From positions 1 through 64,000 of the forward strand of contig JBAKBP010007093.1 in NCBI GenBank assembly GCA_037953745.1: 64,000 nt of DNA, in the 5' to 3' direction. Origin of the DNA: Lithodes maja (lineage: Eukaryota; Arthropoda; Malacostraca; Decapoda; Lithodidae). Below are positions 45,398-54,401 of this stretch, in pieces; positions within the stretch are counted from its first letter, which is position 1; each line of letters starts with the position of its first letter. A program made the position numbers and the translations under genes. The notes beneath the pieces are model-generated. The model saw only the letters and a program-made list of their open reading frames with translations. It made no database searches and was not told where the DNA came from.

Positions 45398-45873
45398 CCC
45401 CCCCCAAGATTTTTCTCAGAGGCCCAAGGCTCACAAAAATCTGATTGTTAGAACCCATGCTATATCTCTACTTCCCATCACCCAGCGGCAGTACAATATC
45501 TGGCACAGTTCTCAACAAAACATTTTACAAAATTATAACCTTCCCCAACACAATAGGTTAAATCATATTATGTAGTTATGCTCCTCAAGAGCGAGCTTCA
45601 CTAGCCCAGCATTCTGAGAGGAGTGCAACTCAGAATTACTGCTATAACATACTGAAAAAAATTCAACTATCAAAGAAAGAGTTTTTATTTGATTTTTATG
45701 TTTTTAATTTGTTTATTTCGGCTGCACTATAGGGGCAAGCCTATTTTTTTCTTCTATACCAAACGCTCAACTCCTGCTTTACGGCCCAATACGCTGGGCT
45801 ACAACCGCGAGCCAACAAGCATCAAGCGCAAAATACTATTCAAACTAAAGCAGGAGGCTAACCGTGTGTCAAT

Positions 45874-46737
45874 CTACCCTGGATCATATACCCTTGAAAG
45901 ACAATCTGCAACCACGTTGTCACAACCGGCAATATGGCGTATGTCCAGGTTATATACCAATAACCTTAGTGACCACCTGGTCAGCTTCATATTCCGATTG
46001 TGAAACTGGTCCAAGAACTTGAGAGGGTGATGATCTGTGTAAACTACAACGACCGGACCATAGGCTGGAACATAGACCTCGAAATGCCCCAGCGCAAGCA
46101 CAACCGCCAGCAGCTCCTCCTCGACAACAGAGCAGCTCCCCTGGGCCGAATTGTACTTCTCCGAGCAGAAACTAACAGGACGCTCCAGCCCATCATCGTC
46201 CTTTTTCACAAGGACGGCACCAGCCCCCACACCACTAGCATCCGTTGCTAGTTGGAAAGGTAGGCTAAAGTCAGGGGTCCTGAGGATCGGGGGAGTGCAC
46301 AACAGGTGTTTTACTTCTCTAAACGCCTTCTCACACTCAGGCGCCCATTTGAACTTCTTATCCTTCCAGTTATCCTCCACCTGAGCTTGACTGTCCCGTT
46401 CTCCTTCTCCACCTTGACTGCTAAACGTCATCACAGGCACAGTGAGAGGCTCAGGGGGGTGCCTCCCATACTCCTTCACGAGATGAACATGACAAAACCG
46501 ATTGCGCTTCCGTCTGTCTGGAGTGGCTACCAAGTAATCCAGGTCTGATAGCTCCTCCACCACCCTATAAGGACCAGCGTACTTCGCGGATAAGGGGTGA
46601 CCTACAAGGGGCAGTAGAATCAACACCTCCTGACCCACGTGAAACTCCCTGAGTTCAACCTTGAGGTCGTACCTGTCCTTCCTGAGGGCCTGAGAGCTAG
46701 TAAAATTACGGCCAGCCAACTCCAGACTGCGCAACAT
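45874..46737 (-). pseudogene. Gypsy-2 integrase C-terminal part joined to RNase H
   Basis: One open frame of 287 codons. The N-terminal half is post-integrase sequence (REFHVGQEVLILLP, AKYAGPYRVVEELSDLDY, RFCHVHLVKEYGRHPPEP). It passes directly into an RNase H module: KAFREVKHLLCTPPIL, LATDASGVGAGAVLV, YNSAQGSCSVVEEELLAVV, VYTDHHPLKFLDQF and CDNVVADCLSRVYDPG at the C-terminus. RT is missing between the two. Integrase preceding RNase H on the same strand is the Gmr1-like order. It stops ~460 bp before the 3' LTR. Confidence 0.86.
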
Positions 46738-46839
46738 CCGTTATCGACTGTTGAGGACACACTTCAGCATAGAACAAGGTTTTTCTGTGCCCTCCCATAC
46801 TTCTTCAACCATATTATGGAGAGGCCCTCTGACACGGTG

Positions 46840-48684
46840 TCAAAAGACGAGCTCATTAGGGCTGAATTCCAAACTCTCCCCAGGTACCTCCCGCACAGCA
46901 AACAAAACACATGGCAGGCCAAGATCCCAACCCTTCCCACTCTCAAAGCAACAACAACGAAGCACAGATTTCAAGGCTGAGTGCCATCGCTCTAACACAC
47001 CCTGGCTCTCCGGATGATACGCAGATGACACAACCCCAACAATCCCATGCTGAGGCATTGCTTGAACAAAGAGGCCAGAAGTGAAGTTGGATCCTTGGTC
47101 TGACTGAATCCCCTGCGGGTAACCATACCGGGGAAAATACACTAGCAAGTTTCGGACCACCGTCTTCGCTGACCCATTTCTCATAGGGTACGCGTCAGGG
47201 TACCTTGTTGCTACCTCCATGATGGTCAGGGGATACTTGGAAAAATCTCCCGACTGTGCATCAATGTCCTCCTTCAACTCGATAGCACCGGTACCACATT
47301 CAGGAACCTCCGGGTCTTCTAATGGCAATTTACGAATGTCCGAAGGAGCAAGCTTATCTAAGTGTTTGCGAAACAACTCATGCCCCCCTCCTACACTGAA
47401 TTTAGCCTCCCGTTGCTCTCTCTCTGTGTATCGTTGCTGTCTCTTCGTCTTTTTAAGCCCATCCTCTGCCTTCTTACTAACAGTTAATGGGTCTTCTCCA
47501 GACTCGAAAATTGGTCCTAATAATGAGTCCCCGAGAATGTCCGTTGATACTAAACTCTCAACCGCATCAACTTTCAACCCCTTCTCGGTACCTTTCCTCC
47601 GCTTGTCTAAAGACTGTTGACCAGAATGTGAATCCCTGGATGCAAGAGATCTGGTGGCAACACACGCCATAGGTTGCACCGGACACCTCTCAACCAACTC
47701 CTGCTCCTCCCTACTCACGTCGGCCGGCTTCTCGACAACGACTAAGGGTGGAGCCTCAGAAGTAGGTCCCGCAAAGTCGTTGCCAAGAAGGAGGTCAACG
47801 CCCCCAACAGGTAACTTCTCCACAATTCCTACATCCAGGTCACGAGTCACACCATCAACTTCCATCTTCATTCTTACAAGCGGGTATGACCTTGTTGCAT
47901 TAACTCCCTGAACCACAACCACCCGCGCCGTATTTACAGGTTTACCAGTGAAATTCCTCAACAATGTTTGCGATGCCCCAGTGTCACGCAAAATTCTCAC
48001 CTCATGTCTTCTACCCCCCCACTCCACACAACCGAGTCCTCTGTGGTCACTAAAGGCATCACGGACAGGGAATAAGCCTTCCAGATCCTTCTGCACTGGC
48101 AGTGTATTTACCTCGGAAGAATTGCCTCTAACAAACTCCGATGTCCTCTTGAACACTCCAATGCCGTGAGCAAAAGACACGGCTGCCGGAGGAGGTCGAC
48201 TTGGGCACTCATTTGCCTTATGAGCCTCCTGGTGGCACTTAAAACACGTAAATTTCGGTCTCGGCTTATACTGTGATGTAAAAGGCCCCTGCCTTTTCTC
48301 ATACGGCATGGTGTTAGGTTTGGATTCAGTTTTAGTTTCATTGCTCTTTTGTTTAAATGTGTCATTGCTACGGGGAGGGGGAGGATAACGGTCCTTAGCA
48401 CTTGCATCGTACTTCTGTGAGGACCCGCAACCCCGAATCAACGACAGCCGTAGATCAGCCATTTCTGCTGCTTCTACTAGAGTTCTTGGGTTTTTCTCCT
48501 TTAAGTTCAAAGTTAGATCACCGCCCGTGCTATTAAAGAACTGCTCCAACATCATTAACTGCTTAATTCCATCAAATGTTGTTACCTTCTCAGATCGGAG
48601 CCGGTTCCCCATAGCATCGGACAAGTCCCGGGCGTGTTCCAAAAAGGTGCTATCTCTTCCCTTAGTTACACCCCGGAACTTCAA
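46840..48684 (-). CDS. Gypsy-2 gag C-terminus, protease and integrase core
   Basis: A 614-codon open frame. It begins in the SCAN-like gag (KFRGVTKGRDSTFLEHARDL), continues with a knuckle CFKCHQEAHKANECPS and a retropepsin-like site EVRILRDTGASQTLL with LPVGGVDLLLGND. A charged linker follows. The integrase core lacks its zinc-binding domain and the usual first-Asp context: MEVATRYPDAYPM, second Asp in GIQSDQGSNFTSG, Glu in YHPESQGVLERWHSAL. A shift near 46740-46840 separates it from the integrase tail. The deletion between protease linker and integrase core explains the missing domain. Confidence 0.86.
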   Translation of the reverse strand: MKFRGVTKGRDSTFLEHARDLSDAMGNRLRSEKVTTFDGIKQLMMLEQFFNSTGGDLTLNLKEKNPRTLVEAAEMADLRLSLIRGCGSSQKYDASAKDRYPPPPRSNDTFKQKSNETKTESKPNTMPYEKRQGPFTSQYKPRPKFTCFKCHQEAHKANECPSRPPPAAVSFAHGIGVFKRTSEFVRGNSSEVNTLPVQKDLEGLFPVRDAFSDHRGLGCVEWGGRRHEVRILRDTGASQTLLRNFTGKPVNTARVVVVQGVNATRSYPLVRMKMEVDGVTRDLDVGIVEKLPVGGVDLLLGNDFAGPTSEAPPLVVVEKPADVSREEQELVERCPVQPMACVATRSLASRDSHSGQQSLDKRRKGTEKGLKVDAVESLVSTDILGDSLLGPIFESGEDPLTVSKKAEDGLKKTKRQQRYTEREQREAKFSVGGGHELFRKHLDKLAPSDIRKLPLEDPEVPECGTGAIELKEDIDAQSGDFSKYPLTIMEVATRYPDAYPMRNGSAKTVVRNLLVYFPRYGYPQGIQSDQGSNFTSGLFVQAMPQHGIVGVVSSAYHPESQGVLERWHSALKSVLRCCCFESGKGWDLGLPCVLFAVREVPGESLEFSPNELVF

Positions 48685-49475
48685 ACGATATGTTTCTGGT
48701 GCAGTTCGTAAGCCCTCAGGACAGCCTCCTTGAGGTCCTCATACACAATACATGACTCCAAAGGTAACGCACCGTAGGCTTTAAGATCCTTGCCTATTAA
48801 TCTAGAGGATACAAGTCCAGCCCATTTATTCTCTGCCACTGGTGTTCCTGGCACTTCTTCTCAAAGCGTGTGGAAAATTCTGTTACACCACTCTCATCAA
48901 ACACCGGAACCAGTTTCAATAAGTGCGAGAGAGATTGATCATGAGCACGGTTACCAGCCCCAAGTCGCTGTCCCGTTGTCTCTACTCGCGACTTCTCTAC
49001 GTCCCTGTCGGCACAGTACCTAGTCGACTCAGCTTGGATTTTTGCTTGACTGATAGTTTTTCTCTCTTCTATCTTGGCTAATTCTAATTGCTGCTGAAGT
49101 TTAGCTAATTCGAGCTGAAGCAATAATTCTGGAGTTAACCCTTGAGGAGGTGAAGGTGCTACAATGTTTGAAATTACCGGTGGTCCCCCCAGGGGCAACC
49201 CACCCTGCCAGTCACCACCCACCTGTGGAAGCGTACCCGGGGTCGGGAAACCACTGGGATGGCTGGGAGTCGAGTGTAGGGGAAGCATGGCCGAAGGGCT
49301 CTGAGCACTCAACCCATCTCGCTCACCAGTCACCCTGCCTAGTACACACGTTATCAAGTTATCCCTGGTCATGCTGCTAGTACCCGCATGACCGATAGCT
49401 GTGGCCAGGCATTGAAGACCGTACCGATCCATACCCTCCAACCGCTCGGCAGTAACAGGCCATTGCAAAAATATC
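48685..49475 (-). pseudogene. Gypsy-2 gag N-terminal part
   Basis: Frame within 48797-49475 reads WPVTAERLEGMDRYGLQCL, GLTPELLLQLELAKL and FDESGVTEFSTRFEKKCQEH, aligning with gypsy-1 gag residues ~50-245. A frameshift near 48750-48830 separates it from the next part. Its first ~50 residues and the leader are replaced by an RTE fragment, so no native start remains. Confidence 0.83.
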
Positions 49476-49712
49476 TCAAGTTGTTCCTTTTCACACTTTC
49501 CAGCACATCTACCTCCACACCACACCTCCTTCTTACTTCCTCATTAGTCTGTCTATCCCTCCATGTAATTCCGCACGCACTCCTTAAGTAATTCATTTCC
49601 ACTGCTCTCACTCTTGGTCTGAGTCTCTCAACCAACGTCCATGCTTCGCTTCCGTAAGTCAGTGTCGGGATTACCACACTGTCATGCAAGGACTTCTTCA
49701 CTTCCATACTGA
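49476..49712 (-). mobile_element. RTE-type LINE fragment replacing gypsy-2 leader
   Basis: Nearly identical to 28330-28565 of the RTE LINE in the BEL-2 5' LTR (VIPTLTYGSEAWTLVERL, then EMNYLRSACGITWRDRQ). It joins the gypsy-2 LTR body directly at 49713, which lacks the first ~20 bp present in the other LTR. Confidence 0.85.
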
Positions 49713-51559
49713 TTCAAATATATCAGGGCTCTTATTCATTGGACTAGTAATGGCATAAATGCTACAACGGAAAGCGCTAGCTCCAACCTCTAATGTATAT
49801 TCCCAGTGAACAAAGAACACAAATACTCTCCAGAGTTCTATATGCAATAATAGGCTATCAAACTCTCAATAAATGTGCATCTATTCTAGGCTTAATGTTA
49901 TGTGAAAACAGCCTATTACTACCTATAACCGAAGGTGCTTGGTTATGGTATGCAAAGTAAGGTGGTAAGAGAGGTTACAGCTTACGTTACTTTAATCAAT
50001 AAATATCAGGCACTCCTGCATGAAAGAAAGTGCACTAAAGTCCATCAACACTAACAAGGAATCTTCTTTAAATGTTAGATGCTATAAAGATGCTCGAATC
50101 GGAAATGGAACCCAAAAAGGCAGGCAGCGGAACAATGCTCGTGCAGGCTATGCACACAAAAGGCAGGATATATAATGCAGTCGGGGCCAAGAATATCCTA
50201 AACGCTACAACAATAATAATATTCGCCACGACAATGCAGTATTCCTATCAACAAAAAGAGCCTAAGTCGTTTGCGTCTCAATACATTAAACTAGGCTGCG
50301 AAATGCTTGTATAATCATAAACGGGTATGCATAAAAAGAGTAATTGGTTCATAGACTCCTCTACATGTAAAGGGGTCTATGAATTGGTTTAATATACTTA
50401 ATGTCTACTGTGACTGATAAAGTCTAGCTAGAGTCAATGATACGAGATACTGGTGCGCATGGCATGCCGCATAGCCTAGTGCAAATCTCAAGTCTGTGCG
50501 TCAAATATTACGTTATAATGAAGGGTAGCTCTCTTGAGAAACCTTAATACCGAAGTATAAGGCGTTCTCCTGGCGTACCTCAAAAAAAAAAAAAAACGAG
50601 CTTAGAACAGTGCAGAATGGTATAGGCAAAAAGCCCTCATTCGTGCATGCTCTACTCTCAATGGCACACAGACTAGAATTTACCCAATCAACTCCAGTTC
50701 TCAGGTATGTCGTGCAGCTTTTAACTAAAGCCAGCACTCATTGGAAACAATACCTTATAATATCAGACCCCTAGTCTAGCATTATCTAATCCAGCAGAAC
50801 ACTAATAATTATAGGAAGCAGTACTGAACTATATGAATGCTAACCAATGCTTCGTGATCAACTTATCTTAACAACTAACATACATAGGTTATATCAGACC
50901 TTAACGCTCAATACAACTGGCCAGCATGAAGCTGATTTTGCAGAGTTAACCAGAGGGGGTATAATGTTAATAAAAGGTGGTGAAAGATATGGAAAATGAG
51001 AGAGATAGGCAGAGGAAAAGATTCTCAGGTGCAGACGGGGTACAGATATCAAAGGGATAAGAGGGATGCGTTCTAGAAACCAGATCTGAGGGAGAGAGTG
51101 GCGAGGGACCTGTATATATACTAGCACTAGCTCGAACCGCGTGGGAAAAAAGCGGTAACAAGTCCTTCAGCCAATACTAAAGAAGCCAGCCAAACATGAC
51201 GTCACAAAGCATGGTAAAAAACTCCCTCAACGAATCCCCACGAAGCCAGCCAGCTATGACGTCATCGAGTATAGCATAACACTACGCGCCTCCTCTCACT
51301 CTGTTCTACTCTCTCTCTCTCTCTCTCTCAATTCCTATCATAACTACTTAATGATAAAACATATACTTTGCAATTAAATATATAAAGCCTTGACATGGGC
51401 AAAAACAAAGAGCCTTTCTGGACTGCCCATGACACAAGCTTTCATATGAAATAAAGCACACAATAATACATCAACTGTAGCCACATCCACTGCCCTGGCG
51501 ATCCTAGCGAGTCACTGTAGGACAAGCCATGCGGTTCTAACGGAGTGGTTAACGTCACA
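49713..51559 (-). repeat. Gypsy-2 5' LTR
   Basis: Copy of 43592-45397 with its inner end truncated at the RTE junction. It includes a 41-bp insertion at about 50345-50385 containing a perfect-ended hairpin (tcatagac...gtctatga) flanked by attggt repeats, and a ~15-bp extra segment near 50130. Confidence 0.9.
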
Positions 51560-52386
51560 GCATGTACGGTATCGGCGGAGAAGCCTTAGCAATAATGAAC
51601 TATGGGAGTGACTGCACAGGTGGTACTGATTGTCCTTCTCATGACCTGGCTGTTCTAGGGACGTAGGTGCAGAAGGAGGGAGACTACAGGGTAGAAGCTG
51701 CGGTCTCTGCTGGGTTGTGGGAGGGCACTAGGCATGTTGTTCTGCGAAATAAGTTGTTTACTAGGCTGTGGCAGTGCATCCGCATGTTTGTTGCTTCTCC
51801 AGGCCTGATGTACCGGGTAGAATCCGACATGAGGCTGGAGACAGTGCAAGGCTCAGTTTAATTCCCTACCGTATAAATCCTGCTAAAAAGCCTGTCGTGA
51901 AAACAGAGCTAGACGACGTGTGGAAAAAAGGGTCTGAGGGATAAAATATATCATGAGTGGTCGTTGCCAGTGAGTTTGCAACCTGAGTTGAGTGGCAAGA
52001 TCCGTGTGTATGGTGATTTCAAGAGTGTGGAAGCATTATCCTGACAGACGCCTATCCATTACCTAGAGTTGACGATACCATAGACCGCATCGGGGCTGCA
52101 TCGCTAATCACGGAGGTAGAACTAGTGAAAGGTTATTGGCAGGCCCCGTTGCCGGAGAGAGTGAAGAGAAGTGCCAGTCTTGTGATGAACTGGGCAGTTT
52201 ATCAGTGTCAGGTGTTGTTTTGCTGCCGGAACACAAGTTGGATGTGTGGCATGCTAAGGGCACTGATAATGTTTTGGCTGATTGTTTGTCACGGGAGGGT
52301 TTGTTTGCAGGAGAACCCTCGCCGTTCAGTCAGTGTGTGTTGAGAGTGGAGAAAACTAGGCTTGCCCCTGTAGTGCAGCCGCCATA
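51560..52386 (+). pseudogene. Gypsy-1 pol: RT remnant and RNase H C-terminus
   Basis: Resumes the gypsy-1 frame after gypsy-2. About 400 bp on, RT residues appear (SLPVSLQPELSGKIRVYGDF, then DAYPLPRVDDTIDRIGAA and ELVKGYWQAPLPERVK). The RT palm is deleted, and the reading jumps to VVLLPEHKLDVWHAKGTDN followed by VLADCLSREGLFAG, the C-terminal end of RNase H. It ends at ~52386 with VVQPP, ahead of the 3' untranslated part. Position after integrase sequence supports the Gmr1-like order. Confidence 0.82.
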
Positions 52387-52577
52387 AACATATTAAACAT
52401 GAAAATTCTATAAAAACTCTTTCTTTAATAGTTAACATTTTTAAGTATGTTATAGCTGAAGTTCTGAGTAGAACCTGTACTTCTCTCAGAAAACTGGGCT
52501 AGTAGAAGCTCGCTCTAGGAGCATAGCAGTATGAATTAAGGTATTGTGTTGGGAGGGGTTTTAATTTTGTTTTGATC

Positions 52578-52824
52578 TATCTATCTATCTATCTATATGC
52601 TCTGGCCCAATCCCCATTTTGGGGGTAGCCGACTCAAGACAGAGCAAGAACAGGGAAAACACAAAAACAACATAAAACAAAAAATAAACACAGATAAAAA
52701 GCACAAACTCACACACATCCAGGTCACCCAGGAGAAGACCCAGAGACCAGGGTTACCAAGGTCGCTCCAGCACTCCCCCAGCCCCTGACCATCCGGAGAG
52801 GTTCCGATCTCGGCAGGCATACCT
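52578..52824 (-). mobile_element. Possible RTE 3'-end fragment in gypsy-1 3' LTR
   Basis: Begins with (ATCT)n then tatgctctggcccaatcccc, a ccc-ggg stem followed by gccgac. The RTE end at 28070-28110 also has (ATCT)n followed by gatccccgaaggggtggcc. The ~250-bp unit stands where the first ~428 bp of the gypsy-1 3' LTR should be. Assignment is by end structure only. Confidence 0.45.
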
Positions 52825-54169
52825 GCATACCCTTCACACCTCCCTTGCCACCTGTTCCCGACTTCTACCTATAGAACAATTTCTCTCTCTCTCAACTTCT
52901 TACCTCTCATTCTTCCAATCTATTTAACATCATAACTCCCCTTTGGTTCTGCACGATTTCATATATGGGCTATCATATTATATGCTGAAGCTCTCAGATA
53001 TTCCATGTTTAGTTAGACATTTTGGAGGGGTTAACATTTTGTCTGTAGATGTTCGACACACTCGTGGTGTCTCCCTACCTATTTCTTGGTTGTCTGCTGG
53101 GCTATTTAATGCTAGACTGGGGTAAGGCTATTGATGTTGTGATTTCCGATGTGTACCAGGTTTTGTTGAACTTGTACAATCGCAACGGATACGTGGGAAG
53201 CCTAGGTTGTCTTTCTGACTGTGTACCTTGTGAGTTTAGCACTGTGTTACGAGTGAGGGCTTTTGCCTCTGAAACCCAACACTGTGCTAACTCGTTTTGC
53301 TTTGACTTGAAGAGGGTCGCCAGGAGAGAACCAGATACTAGCGATCTGGATCTCTCAAGAGAGCACCCCGTCATTTAACGTAATTTGGCCGTACAGTCTT
53401 ACGGACCTCGCTAGGCTACGAGCCGCTTGCTCAGCCATTGTTTCCTAGCCTACGACATCCCAGCTAGACTTTATTCGCCTAGCAGACACCCGATTAGGAT
53501 TATAAGCTCTTATGTTATGTATGCAGCATTTTTATTCACGTTGATTGTAAGCCTAGGTTGTTGTTGAGTTGCACAACCCGAGCAGGCTTTTGCGTTGCCT
53601 GAGGAAGTACTTCTTTTGTTGTTGGAGATAATACTATTGCGCATTTATCGTTATTCCCGTGCCAGTTAACACTGTAAGTCCCTACACTTGTCATATCTTG
53701 TTCCTGCTTTATATAACAGTTCAAAATCCGATTCGATCATCTTAAGCAGCATCAGACTTTCTTCAGAAGATTCCTGTTCGATGCTTTAGGACTTTCATTC
53801 ACTTTCTTTAATATAGGAGTGACAGTTTATTATTGTTTAGAGTAACTTTAATTATACCTTCTTCTAGTTTGCATTAAATCATTCCAGTGATTTAATTAAG
53901 CTCTCTATCTTTTTCCTTGTATACATTATTAACGTAATTGTATGTTGTTGTGATCAGGCTGTATCAGAGATCATCAGCCTGTAGTAGTAGTGCATTTATA
54001 CCGAGTTAGAGGATACCCCGCTATCGCAGATTTAACTCTGGAGGGTATAGGTGTTTTGTGCGCCGGCATTATAAGTTCGAGGGTTGGATCTAGTGTTACC
54101 GTTGTGGCTGTGTGCCTTTCTAGTCCAATGATTAAGAGCCCTTGTTTTATACGAGTCCCGGTCGTAACA
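52825..54169 (+). repeat. Gypsy-1 3' LTR, 5'-truncated
   Basis: Nearly identical to 38943-40290 (from gcatacccttcacacctccc to gtcgtaaca). Only scattered substitutions are visible, so gypsy-1 inserted recently relative to the decayed elements around it. Confidence 0.92.
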
Positions 54170-54401
54170 ATTGGAACAGGAAATCGAAAGCTTTTCGATC
54201 CCTCAACCGGCGGTCGCTGGTGATGGTGTTAGGTCTCACGACTCCACCCCTATGTCATCAGCGGTCGCTGGACCACCTGCCAGTAACGATCCTGTTGGAA
54301 AATTACCTCTTCGCCGAGCCGCTGTTAGTACTTCACAGCTTTGGAGATCTAACATCGCTGCGGGATTATTGTAGATAATGTATATATTGGTGGTGGGAAT
54401 G
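54170..54401 (+). pseudogene. BEL-2 pol C-terminal tail and polypurine tract
   Basis: Continues the BEL-2 integrase frame from 38514 across gypsy-1: EQEIESFSIPQPAVAGDGV then LPLRRAAVSTSQLWRSNIA and a stop at 54372-54374. The end aligns with RPRRAAAGAVDLWRQK at the BEL-1 C-terminus, which proves the link. A G-rich tract attggtggtgggaatg directly precedes the 3' LTR at 54402. Confidence 0.85.

Larger units (their letters stand above)
43592..51559 (-). mobile_element. Gypsy-2: Ty3/gypsy, Gmr1-like order, inside gypsy-1
   Basis: Minus-strand element with ~1.8-kb LTRs (43592-45397 and 49713-51559) and a 4-bp TSD GCAT (43588-43591, 51560-51563). The outer ends read tgttacgac and aacgtcaca. The PPT is an oligo-G run next to the left LTR. 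Coding order on the minus strand: gag, knuckle, protease, integrase, RNase H. RT is deleted. The leader and gag N-terminus are replaced by an RTE fragment. Confidence 0.88.
38515..54169 (+). mobile_element. Gypsy-1: Ty3/gypsy, Gmr1-like order, inside BEL-2
   Basis: Flanked by a 4-bp TSD ATTG (38511-38514 and 54170-54173). The 5' LTR is 38515-40290; the 3' LTR (52825-54169) has lost its first ~428 bp. The LTR ends in cggtcgtaaca, followed by a tggcgacc primer-binding-like motif at 40293. Coding order: gag with SCAN-like domain, zinc knuckle, protease, integrase tail, RT remnant, RNase H end. A CAA-tailed retroposon sits in gag-protease and gypsy-2 sits at 43592-51559. RT downstream of integrase sequence matches the Gmr1-like clade. 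Confidence 0.87.
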
